A DNA stretch of 64,000 nt from Actinomadura sp. NBRC 104412 (GTDB taxonomy: Bacteria > Actinomycetota > Actinomycetes > Streptosporangiales > Streptosporangiaceae). The position numbers were made by a program, and so were the translations under genes. Of this stretch, positions 49,544 to 57,958 are shown piece by piece; positions within the stretch are counted from its first letter, which is position 1; every line of letters starts with the position of its first letter. The notes under the pieces were generated by a model, which was given only the letters and a program-made list of their open reading frames with translations, made no database searches and had not been told where the DNA came from. The DNA lies in NCBI RefSeq assembly GCF_030269515.1, contig NZ_BSTM01000001.1:434001-498000 (forward strand), in the 5' to 3' direction.

Positions 49544-51733
49544 ATGACGACACGCCGAACGAACCGCAGACCCGGATGGCGCGTGGCGACCGTGCTCGCC
49601 CTGCTGCTCACACTGCCGCTCACACTGCTCGCGGCCCCGCCCGCCGCCGCCCGCGACGACGGCCCGATCCTGGACCCGATCCCCGAGGACCCGGCGCCCT
49701 CCGGGCTGGGACTGGTCGTCAAGGAGGTCGCGCAGCTCCCCGAGTCCACGCCGACGCCGCCGGACATGGTGGTCGACCCGCGGCTGATGCGGCACAACCG
49801 GATCAACTACGTGGGCGAGGTGCCGGACGGCTCCGGCCGGCTCTACGTCCCCGACCTCAACGGCAAGCTGTACCTGCTGGACAAGAAGACCTACCGGCAC
49901 ACGGTCTACCTGGACGTCGGCGCGACCTTCGCCCCCGACTTCTTCTCCGCGCAGGGCCTCGGCGAGGGCTTCGGCTTCGTCGCCTTCCACCCCGCGTTCA
50001 AGAGGAACGGCAAGTTCTACACCGTCCACGTGGAGTCGGGGCCGGGCATCGCCGCCAAGCGGCCCGACCTGACGCCGCAGCCCAACACCGCCTACCACAG
50101 CGTGATCAACGAGTGGACGGCCGGCGACCCGTCCGCCTCCACCTTCCATGGCACCCGCAGGGAGATCCTGCGGCTGGGCTTCGGCGGCCGTATCCACAAC
50201 ATCCAGCAGATCGACTTCAACCCCAACGCCCGTCCCGGAGACGCCGACTACGGCAAGCTCTACATCGCGGCCGGGGACGGCGGCACCGCGAGCTCGTCCG
50301 CGACCGGCGGTGACCCGCAGAACCTGGCCGTACCACAGGGCAAGATCCTGCGGATCGACCCGTCCGGGAACGACAGCGCCAACGGCGAGTACGGGATCCC
50401 CGACGACAACCCGTTCGCCGGCCAACCCGGCAAGCTCGGCGAGATCTACGCCTACGGCATGCGCGACCCGCACCGGTTCACCTGGGACGCGTCGCCTCTG
50501 GGGGCGGACCCCCAGACCCCCTGGGCTTCGCCCGCAAAGCGATCACAGGGCGGCACCCACCGCATGTTCCTCGCCCACATCGGCGAGCACGCGATCGAGT
50601 CGATCCACCACATCGAGCCGGGCAGCAACCTGGGCTGGAGCCTGCGCGAGGGCGCGTTCCGGTTCGACACCACCGACCGCTGCTTCCTCTACCCGCTGCC
50701 CGCCGACGACGCCCGATTCGGCTACAACTACCCGGTCGCCGCGTACGACCACGACCCGCCGCCCGGCCACCCCTGCACGACCGACAGCGGCCACGCCATC
50801 TCCGGCGGCTTCGTCTACCGCGGCGCCCACCTGCCCGCGCTGCGCGGCAAGTACCTGTTCACCGACATCGTGGACGGCCGGCTCTTCTACACCGAGGAGC
50901 GGGACATGAAGCGCGACGTGGCGGGACGCGACCGCGCGCAGATCTACACGCTGCACGCCTACGACACCAGCGGCAACCCCGTCACGATGCGGCAGCTCGC
51001 CGGGGACGACCGCGTCGACCTGCGGTTCGGCTCGGACGCCAAGGGCGAGCCCTACCTGCTCGCCAAGGCCAACGGCAAGATCTGGAAGGTCGTCGGGACG
51101 CGCTCCTTCGCCGACTGCAAGACCGCCCCGGTACGGATCACCGACGCGGCGTCGGCCCGCGACTGGGCGCCGGTGACCCCGTCCAAGTGGCGGTTCACCG
51201 GGCGCGAGGTCATCCTGGCCGAGGCTGGCGAGGAGCGCCCCGGGCCACGGCGCCCGTTCGAGTACGCCGTCCTGCGGAAGGGGCCCGTGCTCGGCTCGTC
51301 CCGGATCGACGCCCAGGTCAGGCTGGACACCCCGGTCTCCGTCAGCAACCGTGACGTGATCATCGTGTTCGGGTACCGGGACGACACGCACTTCTACTAC
51401 GCCCATCTGTCCAGCGACAACACCATCTACCCGCACAACGGGATCTTCGTGGTGAACGCCGCGGACCGGCTGCGGATCGACGAGCAGTGGAACGACCAGC
51501 GGCGCGTCGTCCACGGCGCCCCGCCCGCCGTCACCGACGCCGACTGGCACCGCGTGCGCGTCAAGCACTGCGCGGGCACGGGCGAGATCGGCGTCTACAT
51601 GGACGGCTCGCACCGCCCGCTGATGACGGCCGTGGACACCACGTTCGACTCGGGACGGGTCGGGTTCGGCTCGTTCGACAACATCGGCCGCCTGCGCGGA
51701 CTCACCGTCCTCGGGACGAGGAGCCACAAGTGA
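49544..51733 (+). CDS. Secreted PQQ-dependent sugar dehydrogenase-like protein with extra C-terminal domain
   Basis: A 729-residue exported protein: signal peptide (residues about 13-36, ending PPAAARDDG), then a six-bladed propeller of the soluble glucose/sorbosone dehydrogenase type (RLYVPDLNGKLYLLDKK; IHNIQQIDFNPNARPGDADY; GKILRIDPSGND; AYGMRDPHRFTWD; ISGGFVYRG; GKYLFTDIVDGRLFY), then from about residue 530 a jelly-roll-like domain. Family enzymes oxidise sugars outside the cell with PQQ. An in-frame insert of roughly 18 residues (LGADPQTPWASPAKRSQ) in the propeller coincides with a DNA hairpin. Driven by its own LacI-type operator site. Confidence 0.83.
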   Translation: MTTRRTNRRPGWRVATVLALLLTLPLTLLAAPPAAARDDGPILDPIPEDPAPSGLGLVVKEVAQLPESTPTPPDMVVDPRLMRHNRINYVGEVPDGSGRLYVPDLNGKLYLLDKKTYRHTVYLDVGATFAPDFFSAQGLGEGFGFVAFHPAFKRNGKFYTVHVESGPGIAAKRPDLTPQPNTAYHSVINEWTAGDPSASTFHGTRREILRLGFGGRIHNIQQIDFNPNARPGDADYGKLYIAAGDGGTASSSATGGDPQNLAVPQGKILRIDPSGNDSANGEYGIPDDNPFAGQPGKLGEIYAYGMRDPHRFTWDASPLGADPQTPWASPAKRSQGGTHRMFLAHIGEHAIESIHHIEPGSNLGWSLREGAFRFDTTDRCFLYPLPADDARFGYNYPVAAYDHDPPPGHPCTTDSGHAISGGFVYRGAHLPALRGKYLFTDIVDGRLFYTEERDMKRDVAGRDRAQIYTLHAYDTSGNPVTMRQLAGDDRVDLRFGSDAKGEPYLLAKANGKIWKVVGTRSFADCKTAPVRITDAASARDWAPVTPSKWRFTGREVILAEAGEERPGPRRPFEYAVLRKGPVLGSSRIDAQVRLDTPVSVSNRDVIIVFGYRDDTHFYYAHLSSDNTIYPHNGIFVVNAADRLRIDEQWNDQRRVVHGAPPAVTDADWHRVRVKHCAGTGEIGVYMDGSHRPLMTAVDTTFDSGRVGFGSFDNIGRLRGLTVLGTRSHK
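50498..50515 (+). repeat. Hairpin inside the PQQ dehydrogenase gene (possible inserted REP-like element)
   Basis: CTGGGGG-CGGA-CCCCCAG, a perfect 7-bp stem, within a stretch of about 55 bp that encodes residues unlike the surrounding propeller. Such G-run/C-run palindromes are frequent between genes in some actinomycetes. Confidence 0.45.
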
Positions 51734-52692
51734 CCATCCGATGCCCCAGGGTGGCGGCCCTGGCCACAGCCGCCACCCTGCTCGGCGCCTCGCTCGCCGC
51801 CGTCCCGGCCCATGCCCAGGGCCGGGACGGGGGCGGGCCCGGCCCCGACGTCATCCCCTCCCTCCGGCGCGACCTCGTCGCGTACTACGACTTCGACCAC
51901 CCCGTACGCGGACAGCCCGGCAAGGAACGCGACCGCGGGTTCTCCGGGACGGACATCGACCTGGTCAACGGAGGCGCGGCCATGCGCGTCCGTGACCACG
52001 CGCACCGCCACAGCGGGCGGGCCGCGCAGTTCGGCCAGGTCGATCCGGACGCGGACGGCAACGACGACTGGAAGGCGGGCGTCTACTCCGCCACGGGCGT
52101 GCCGTCCCTGCGCGCCTACAACGCGGCGAGCGGCGCCACCATCATGGGCTGGTTCAAGATGACCGGACCGAACCCCAGCCCCAACACCACCACCCCGGAT
52201 CCCACCGACCGGTACAACGCGGTCGGTCTCGCGGGGGTCCTCTCCGGCACCTCGCAGGGCCACGACGTCCGGGCCCTCCTGGAGCTGATCAACGTGGACG
52301 GCGTGCTGCGGCTGGTCGCGCTCGGCCGCCGGGTGGACGGCGCGTCCTCGCAGACCTTCGCCGCCGACGAGGACTGGCAGAGCATCCTGCCGCTCGGCAC
52401 GTGGGTGCATCTGGCCGCGACGTTCGACTTCGACAACGGCACGATGGCGCTCTACAAGAACGGCAGGCCGCTGTCCGGCTTCTCCACGCTGCCCGGCGAC
52501 CCCTGGCAGCTTGAGGGCCCGCCCGAACCGGACCTCACCAGCCCGTCCGACCCGGCCGGAATCAAGATCGGCGGTAGCTTCCCGCAGAACACCCTGGAAC
52601 GCAACCCCTGCAACTGCCGGATGGACACGCTGATGTTCCTGGACCGGCCCGTGACCGCGGCCGAGGTGAAGCGCCAGTACCGGCGGGGCTGA
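51730..52692 (+). CDS. Secreted LamG-like jelly-roll domain protein
   Basis: A 320-residue exported protein: signal peptide (AALATAATLLGASLAAVPAHA-type, cleaved near residue 30) and one LamG/concanavalin-like domain (DLVAYYDFDHPVRG; ATIMGWFKMTG; LGTWVHLAATFDFDNGTMAL; RMDTLMFLDRPVTAAEVKRQ). Such domains bind carbohydrates. GTG start overlaps the dehydrogenase stop (GTGA), so the two secreted proteins are made together and may act on the same extracellular glycan or glycoside. Confidence 0.85.
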   Translation: MTIRCPRVAALATAATLLGASLAAVPAHAQGRDGGGPGPDVIPSLRRDLVAYYDFDHPVRGQPGKERDRGFSGTDIDLVNGGAAMRVRDHAHRHSGRAAQFGQVDPDADGNDDWKAGVYSATGVPSLRAYNAASGATIMGWFKMTGPNPSPNTTTPDPTDRYNAVGLAGVLSGTSQGHDVRALLELINVDGVLRLVALGRRVDGASSQTFAADEDWQSILPLGTWVHLAATFDFDNGTMALYKNGRPLSGFSTLPGDPWQLEGPPEPDLTSPSDPAGIKIGGSFPQNTLERNPCNCRMDTLMFLDRPVTAAEVKRQYRRG

Positions 52693-52705
52693 CCCCGTCC
52701 GGGCC

Positions 52706-52741
52706 CTGGGCCGCCGCCGCTAGCCCGCGGCGGCGGCCCAG
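52706..52741. terminator. Strong bidirectional terminator hairpin
   Basis: CTGGGCCGCCGCCGC pairs perfectly (15 bp) with GCGGCGGCGGCCCAG around TAGCCC. It lies between convergent genes, and its right half also encodes the last residues (WAAAAG) of the MreB-like protein. Confidence 0.7.
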
Positions 52742-53775
52742 AGGGAGGTGTGCTCGTCGTCCATGTCGCGGCAGCGTTGCAGGAAGCTCGCCGCGCCCGT
52801 CACGGCCGCGTTCAGCGTGTTGGGCGCCACCCGGACGGGCAGGCCGGTCTCCTTGGCGATCAGCTCGTCCAGTCCGGGGAGCGCGGCGCTTCCGCCGGTG
52901 AGCGTGATCCCCGCGGCGCAGATCGCCGCCGCGAGTTCGGGCGGCGCCACGGCGATCCCGGCGCGGACGGCCTCCACGATGGCGGCCAGCGGCGGGCCGA
53001 TCGCCTCCCGCACGTCGGCGGAGGTCAGCACCGCCGTGCAGGGCAGCTCGCTGTACTTGTCCTTGCCGTGGACGAGGGCGACCCCGTCCCGCCCCGGCAG
53101 CGCGGCGCCGATCCGCAGCTTGACCGACTCGGCCGTGGAGGGCGCCAGGACCAGCCCGTACTCCCAGCGGGCCTGCGCCATGATCGCCTCGTCCAGGGTG
53201 AGGCCGCCGACCAGAGCGGTCCTGGAACCGAGCAGCTCGGTCCCGATGATCACGCCGACATCGGTGACCTGTGCCCCGATGTCGGCGACGACCACGACGT
53301 CCTCCGGATTCCTCGGCAGCCCGACGCCGGCCGCCGCCGCGAGCGGCGTCGCGACGACCGTGAGCCCCCGCGCGCCCGCCCCGTACGCGGCCGTCCGCAC
53401 CGCGCCCAACTGCACCTGCGTGATCCCGCTCGGGACGGTCACGGCCATGCGCGGCTTGGCCATGTACGCCTTGTAGTGCCAGCGGTGACAGGAGCGCATC
53501 AGCGAGCGCAGCAGGGTCTCGGTGTCGGCGGCCTCGGCGGGCACCCCGTTGCGGATCGGGCGGATCAGCTTCACGCCCCGCTCACCGGCCAGGTCCAGCG
53601 CCGACGTCCCGGCCGCCAGCAGCCGCCCGTTCGAGGCGGAGCGTGCGATGGCGGACGGTTCGCTGGCCACCACGCCGCGTCCGTTCACGTGCATCCTGAC
53701 CGTGGCGCTGCCGAGGTCCACGGCGGTGGCACGGCACGGGAAGTCCCCCAGCCGCGCACGCCCCTGGTGAGCCAT
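52720..53775 (-). CDS. MreB/Mbl-like actin homologue
   Basis: A 351-residue actin-fold ATPase. MreB-type motifs: AVDLGSATVRMHVNGRGVVA (phosphate 1), VVVADIGAQVTDVGVI (phosphate 2), GGLTLDEAIM, TLTGGSAALPGLDE (adenosine site) and a typical C-terminal VRVAPNTLNAAVTGAA. The phosphate-1 glycine-threonine of canonical MreB (DLGTANT) reads DLGSATV, and the protein is diverged, so it is a paralogue such as the Mbl-like proteins of filamentous actinomycetes rather than the main MreB; no mreCD or rodA is nearby. Confidence 0.85.
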   Translation of the reverse strand: MAHQGRARLGDFPCRATAVDLGSATVRMHVNGRGVVASEPSAIARSASNGRLLAAGTSALDLAGERGVKLIRPIRNGVPAEAADTETLLRSLMRSCHRWHYKAYMAKPRMAVTVPSGITQVQLGAVRTAAYGAGARGLTVVATPLAAAAGVGLPRNPEDVVVVADIGAQVTDVGVIIGTELLGSRTALVGGLTLDEAIMAQARWEYGLVLAPSTAESVKLRIGAALPGRDGVALVHGKDKYSELPCTAVLTSADVREAIGPPLAAIVEAVRAGIAVAPPELAAAICAAGITLTGGSAALPGLDELIAKETGLPVRVAPNTLNAAVTGAASFLQRCRDMDDEHTSLWAAAAG

Positions 53776-54009
53776 GCCTCCTGCCCCCTGGTTCTCGTGA
53801 CCGATCCGCTTGACGCTCCTCCCATGTCCTCACCCCGCCGGGTTTGCCCTAACACCAGCGACGAATCCCGGTATGGCAAATGGCGGGCCTTGTCCGCCTG
53901 AGCCTGGGCGTCCGTCCCGATCATGGGGAGTGGCCGGTTCCCGCGGGTCTCGGTACGGTGGCCCGGAGGGTCGGCGAGCCTGATGATCCAGCCCCCGGAG
54001 GGAGACGGC

Positions 54010-54882
54010 GTGCGCGTCGTAGAGCGTCACGAACTCGATCTTGCGTTCGCGAAGGAGCAGGTCGGGCGGTTCCACAAGCGCGCGATGGAAAGCGACATCC
54101 CCAGGCTCACGCGCACCCCGGCACGCCTGCGCGACCTGCTCACCCACGCGCTGGGCGAGCTGGGGTACCGGTGCGCGGCCGACCCCGGCGCCTACGAGGG
54201 GCACACCTGGGAGGCCGCCACGCTGGCCATGCAGGCCGGGGCCGCCGTCTTCCAGGTCGCGCAGCGCACCGAGGGCACCGTCGAGTGCAAGATCTACACC
54301 GAGCCGGTGGCGATCCCGGCGACCGGGCCGACGCACTGGTCGAACGAGGCCAACTGGCTCAAAGCGCTGTTCCTCACGATGATCTGCCGGGAGCGCGAGC
54401 GCACCGACATGCTGTGCGCCGTCCCCGAGGAGCTGCTGCGGGCCTCGGACGCCGGCGGGGTCCCGCTCCCCTACCTGGAGCACTGGGGCCGCGCCCTGCG
54501 CACGTGGTGGCGGCGGGAGCCCGAGCACTACGACCACCTGATCGAGGCCGTGCGGCAGGCCGACCCGGACGCGCCCGGCCTGGACCGCGACGGCGGCGAG
54601 CACATCGCGCTGCTGGCGTTGCCGCGGATGAAGATGTTCAAGGCGATCGCCGAGAACGACGAGGCCGCCTTCAACGGCGCCCTGTTCGAGGCGCTCGAAC
54701 TCCACCGCACCTACTGGACGCGGGACGACGAACGCGCCGCCAACTCCACGTCCTACATCGCCCTCGAACCCCTCGCGCTGGCATGCCTGGCCAGGGAGTT
54801 GGGGTTCACCATCGACGTCCAGTCGCCCTACATCCCCGAGGCGCTGCTCGACGGCCGCTGGGTGGGTGAGTTCCCCACCTGA
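54010..54882 (+). CDS. Imm49-like immunity protein
   Basis: A 290-residue protein resembling the immunity 49 family: helical, with HTWEAATLAMQAGAAVFQVA and ANWLKALFLTMICRERERTD, and a late ANSTSYIALEPLALACLARE. The GTG at 54010 has GGAGG 8 bases upstream; an ATG at 53983 lacks one. It stands alone, convergent with the toxin-associated gene group. It may protect against an incoming toxin (orphan immunity gene) as no cognate toxin adjoins it. Confidence 0.75.
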   Translation: MRVVERHELDLAFAKEQVGRFHKRAMESDIPRLTRTPARLRDLLTHALGELGYRCAADPGAYEGHTWEAATLAMQAGAAVFQVAQRTEGTVECKIYTEPVAIPATGPTHWSNEANWLKALFLTMICRERERTDMLCAVPEELLRASDAGGVPLPYLEHWGRALRTWWRREPEHYDHLIEAVRQADPDAPGLDRDGGEHIALLALPRMKMFKAIAENDEAAFNGALFEALELHRTYWTRDDERAANSTSYIALEPLALACLARELGFTIDVQSPYIPEALLDGRWVGEFPT

Positions 54883-54903
54883 CCGCTCTGGTCCTAGGGA
54901 GCT

Positions 54904-56148
54904 CTAGGAAGCGGGCGGGGGCGGCCCCATGAGAAGGCCCTGCCATTCGAGGGTGCGTATCGCGGCCTCATGCGCCGCCGGGCCGACCTCGGGCAACCGG
55001 AACCCCTGGGAGCGGATGTGCTGGACCAGGTCAGGGGCGGGCGCGACGCCATGGGCGCGGAGATGGTAGGGGACCCCTCCCAACCAGACCCACGTGCCGT
55101 CGGTATGGAAGGTGTTCGGGACCCTTGCGGGACGTCCCGGGTCGTAGCCGTCCGCAAGGGGCGCGCCGCCGTCCCACACCACGGGCGCCTGCTCCAGGTA
55201 GGCGATCAGGGCGTCCCGCTCGTGGTCCGGGACGGGCGGACGCTGCACCACCGCCACGTCATCGGGCGCGGGATTGAACGCGATGGGCAGGGACTGCTCA
55301 TAGCGAGCGGCGAGCCGCCCCAGCTCGTAGAGGCTTGCGGCGGTCTGCTCTTGCGCGTCCTGCGGAACGGCGCCCGCGCCCTCCGCAGACATCGCACGGC
55401 AACGCGCCAGCGCCTCGATCGCGGGCACACCCTGCTCGTACAGCTCGCGTAGGCGAAGGACCCACGGGCCACCGGCGTTCACTCCCGCGACGCCCGCGTC
55501 CTTACGCGCCATATAGGAGGCGGCGTTCTCCGTGGGGGAGGCCCACAGGTAGCCGAGCAGGACCGATCCTCGCATGACCGGCAGATACCGGACCGGCCCC
55601 TGCGTCTCGGGCGTGTAGCTGGGCGGCAGTTCGAAGGTCAGCGGGCCCCAGCCCTTGGACCTGTCGGCCGGCGTGCCGTCCGGGTACTCCCCGTCCTGGA
55701 TCAGCGGACCGGGCGTCGGCGGGCGCCCAGGGTCGGCCAGCGCCTCCACCTGTTGCAGCGAACCGGCCGTCTCCTCCCGCACACCGGCCGGGACGCCGCC
55801 GCCCCGCGGATCCTCGGGCGCCCCGATCCAGCGGCGGATCGCCTCCCGCGCGGGCAGCCCCTCCGCGTAGGCCCGCTGGAGCCGTTCCTCCCAGATGAAG
55901 AGCGCGTACCAGCCCTCCTGGAAGAACTCCCTGCGCCGCAGGAAACCTGCGGCCCTGTCGGTCACCGACGCCCACAGGAAACCGATATGGCGCCCGCCCA
56001 GCATCACCGGCAGGTAGACCACCGGCTTGCGCGTGAACGGTTCGTAGGTCTCCGGCGGCGGCTCCCTGTACGCGGGCACCCCCGACGGAGCCCCGGACGG
56101 AGGGAACCCGCCCGGCGGCGGTGACGGTACCTGGGGAGGTTGGCTCAC
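54904..56148 (-). CDS. Toxin-locus protein with duplicated YLPVM...LWAS module and C-terminal domain shared with the next gene
   Basis: A 414-residue soluble protein of unknown function. After a Pro-rich start it has two copies of one module: YLPVMLGGRHIGFLWAS (about residues 45-61) with the following helical region to 140, and YLPVMRGSVLLGYLWAS (188-204) to about 285. The C-terminal 110 residues (VVQRPPVPDHERDALIAYLE; HTDGTWVWLGGV; FRLPEV) are homologous to the neighbouring 131-residue protein. Both occur in the toxin/immunity group on the same strand, 7 bp apart, so a role in immunity or toxin handling is likely. Confidence 0.7.
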   Translation of the reverse strand: MSQPPQVPSPPPGGFPPSGAPSGVPAYREPPPETYEPFTRKPVVYLPVMLGGRHIGFLWASVTDRAAGFLRRREFFQEGWYALFIWEERLQRAYAEGLPAREAIRRWIGAPEDPRGGGVPAGVREETAGSLQQVEALADPGRPPTPGPLIQDGEYPDGTPADRSKGWGPLTFELPPSYTPETQGPVRYLPVMRGSVLLGYLWASPTENAASYMARKDAGVAGVNAGGPWVLRLRELYEQGVPAIEALARCRAMSAEGAGAVPQDAQEQTAASLYELGRLAARYEQSLPIAFNPAPDDVAVVQRPPVPDHERDALIAYLEQAPVVWDGGAPLADGYDPGRPARVPNTFHTDGTWVWLGGVPYHLRAHGVAPAPDLVQHIRSQGFRLPEVGPAAHEAAIRTLEWQGLLMGPPPPAS

Positions 56149-56155
56149 AACGGCC

Positions 56156-56551
56156 TCATCGGGACGAACTCGTGATGGCGGTGACGGCGTCCTTGCGCGC
56201 GTCCTCGCTGACCTCGGGCAGCCGGAAACCGGCCGCCCTGATGTGGGCGACCAGGTCGGGTTCCGGGGGGACGCCGTGCGTCTGGAGGTAGTAGCCCACG
56301 GCGCCCGGCCAGATCCACGTCCCGTCCGTGTGGTAGGTCAGCGGCACGCTGGACGGCCGCCGCGGGTCCATGAGATCGGGGTCGAGGCTCCGCGCGGCCA
56401 GGACGATCGGCGCCTGCCGCAGGTACCGCACGACCGCCTCGCGCTCGTCGTCGGGCACCGCCGGGCGCTGGACGACGGGCGTGCCGTCCGGAGCCGTCGA
56501 GTCGAACGGCCGGGCCATGCGCAGCCCGCTCCCGGCCGGCGGCTGGGTCAT
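56156..56551 (-). CDS. Small toxin-locus protein, single copy of the shared HTDGTW domain
   Basis: A 131-residue protein almost entirely formed by one domain: VVQRPAVPDDEREAVVRYLR, YHTDGTWIWPGAVGYYLQTH and LVAHIRAAGFRLPEV. The same domain ends the 414-residue protein encoded just downstream, so this is a paralogous pair. No catalytic residues are obvious; I think of it as a putative immunity or chaperone domain. Confidence 0.7.
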   Translation of the reverse strand: MTQPPAGSGLRMARPFDSTAPDGTPVVQRPAVPDDEREAVVRYLRQAPIVLAARSLDPDLMDPRRPSSVPLTYHTDGTWIWPGAVGYYLQTHGVPPEPDLVAHIRAAGFRLPEVSEDARKDAVTAITSSSR

Positions 56552-56565
56552 CGCGCTCCCCTCCC

Positions 56566-57006
56566 TTACCTTTCCTGTCCGTTGTCGTGCCCGTTCGCGC
56601 CCGGAGGAAGGTATCCGCGGCCCCGGGCGCGCAGTTCGGCCTCGAAGAGCCCGTGCGTCCGCTCGCGGAGGGTGCGGACCAGGGCGGCCTCCTCGGCCGT
56701 CAGGTCGCGTCCCTCGGCCCTGGCGGTGTCCTCCAGGCCGTTGATGGTCTCATACAGGGCGTGGACGGGACCTTCGCCCTTGACGTGGCGGGCGCGGTAC
56801 TCCTCCACCCTCTGGACGAACTCGTCCCGCGTCACCGTCTCGATGTCCGCCTGCGTCCCGTAGCGGATCTTCCGGACATAGCTCATGTCGCGCAGGAACT
56901 CCCCGGTCTGCGGGGAGACCGCGAGGCAGTCCAGCCCGCCTCCGGGCGGCCCGACGAAGACGACCGGCCGCCCTTCGTAGACGTAGTACTGCGGGAGGTC
57001 GCTCAT
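56566..57006 (-). CDS. Toxin-locus protein of unknown function
   Basis: A 146-residue protein with a beta-rich start (YYVYEGRPVVFVGPPGGGLD), an EFLRDMSYVRKIRYGTQADI segment, and a charged helical C-terminus. No family recognised; size and position suit an immunity protein. The ATG at 57006 overlaps the stop of the TY-Chap-like gene (ATGA), so it is translated with it. Confidence 0.7.
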   Translation of the reverse strand: MSDLPQYYVYEGRPVVFVGPPGGGLDCLAVSPQTGEFLRDMSYVRKIRYGTQADIETVTRDEFVQRVEEYRARHVKGEGPVHALYETINGLEDTARAEGRDLTAEEAALVRTLRERTHGLFEAELRARGRGYLPPGANGHDNGQER

Positions 57007-57473
57007 GTCCTCGTCTCTTCGGCCGGGGTCTCTTCGTTCGAGGCGGGCGCGAGACCCAGACGGGGAAGTTCGAGGTCGTCGCCGGTGCGCTCGTTCCACG
57101 CCTGGTAGGTCCAGCCATCGGGGCCGGCGATGCCGTAACCGTCCCGGAGGGCCGTCACGACGCTGTCGGCGAGGTCGCGGTACTGCCGGGACGACGCGGG
57201 CCAGGAAAGCGTCCGCCACCAGTTCTCATGGCCGGGGGGCAGGGGTTCGTTCCATCCGGCCCGAGCGATCGCCCGTTCCCCTTCCCGCGTGGCACGAGCC
57301 GGCTCGGGAAGCCAGGAATTGACGACGACGTAGGCGACGAGCTCGGCGTCTCCCTGGGAGAACTGCGCGTACCGGCCGCGCTCGTCGGGCTCGGACACCA
57401 CCAGGAGCGCACCGGCCGGCAGCCCGGCGAGCTCCTCGGCCAGGCCGCTGGCGAACTCCTCCCACGTCATCAC
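57003..57473 (-). CDS. TY-Chap-like (YbjN/T3SS-chaperone fold) protein
   Basis: A 156-residue protein resembling the TY-Chap domain: TWEEFASGLAEELAGLPAGA, RYAQFSQGDAELVAYVVVNS, then AGWNEPLP and RDLADSVVTALRDGYGI. The fold binds exposed peptides and is frequent beside actinobacterial polymorphic toxins, possibly as a toxin chaperone. ATGA overlaps at both ends tie it to its neighbours. Confidence 0.75.
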   Translation of the reverse strand: MMTWEEFASGLAEELAGLPAGALLVVSEPDERGRYAQFSQGDAELVAYVVVNSWLPEPARATREGERAIARAGWNEPLPPGHENWWRTLSWPASSRQYRDLADSVVTALRDGYGIAGPDGWTYQAWNERTGDDLELPRLGLAPASNEETPAEETRT

Positions 57474-57952
57474 AGCTCCTGGTACACGTCCCGGTCGTAT
57501 TCGTCGATGTACTCGTTGGTGGAGAGCGCGATATCGACGATCACCGAGTACTTGAGCACCGAGACGGTCGAGTTCTCACCACGCCACCGCACCTCGGGGG
57601 TCTCTCCGGGGAGCCGGTGCGTCGGCGGGCCGAGCGCGGCCGACACCGCCTCGACCGACTCGGCGAAGACGTCCTGGAGCCAGGCGCGTTCCTCGGCCGA
57701 CTCCCGATCGATGTCCGAGCACACCGCCGCCCGGACATGCACCGCCCGGCCCTCCTCGAATTCAAAGTTCCCGGTGGCGATTCCGAATCTCGTTCCCAGC
57801 CGGGCCCCCATTTCACGAAGGGACTCGACCGTCCAGTCGAAGGCCGCGGCGATCGCGGGGACATCGTCCGGATCACGCGGCCACTCGAGAGCGCGCAACC
57901 GCAGGGCCATATCCGCGAGTTCTTGATCGGACAGCCTCCGGAAGTCACTCAT
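57470..57952 (-). CDS. DUF6301-like putative immunity protein for the adjoining toxin
   Basis: A 160-residue protein with WPRDPDDVPAIAAAFDWTVE, FEFEEGRAVHVRAAVCSDID, and a C-terminal strand-rich segment; acidic overall. It starts 6 bp after the toxin stop codon, with AGGA in the toxin's last codons as ribosome site, the usual place of the cognate immunity gene. It is the most likely antitoxin to the toxin's C-terminal REase-like domain. Confidence 0.72.
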   Translation of the reverse strand: MSDFRRLSDQELADMALRLRALEWPRDPDDVPAIAAAFDWTVESLREMGARLGTRFGIATGNFEFEEGRAVHVRAAVCSDIDRESAEERAWLQDVFAESVEAVSAALGPPTHRLPGETPEVRWRGENSTVSVLKYSVIVDIALSTNEYIDEYDRDVYQEL

Positions 57953-57958
57953 GGACCG

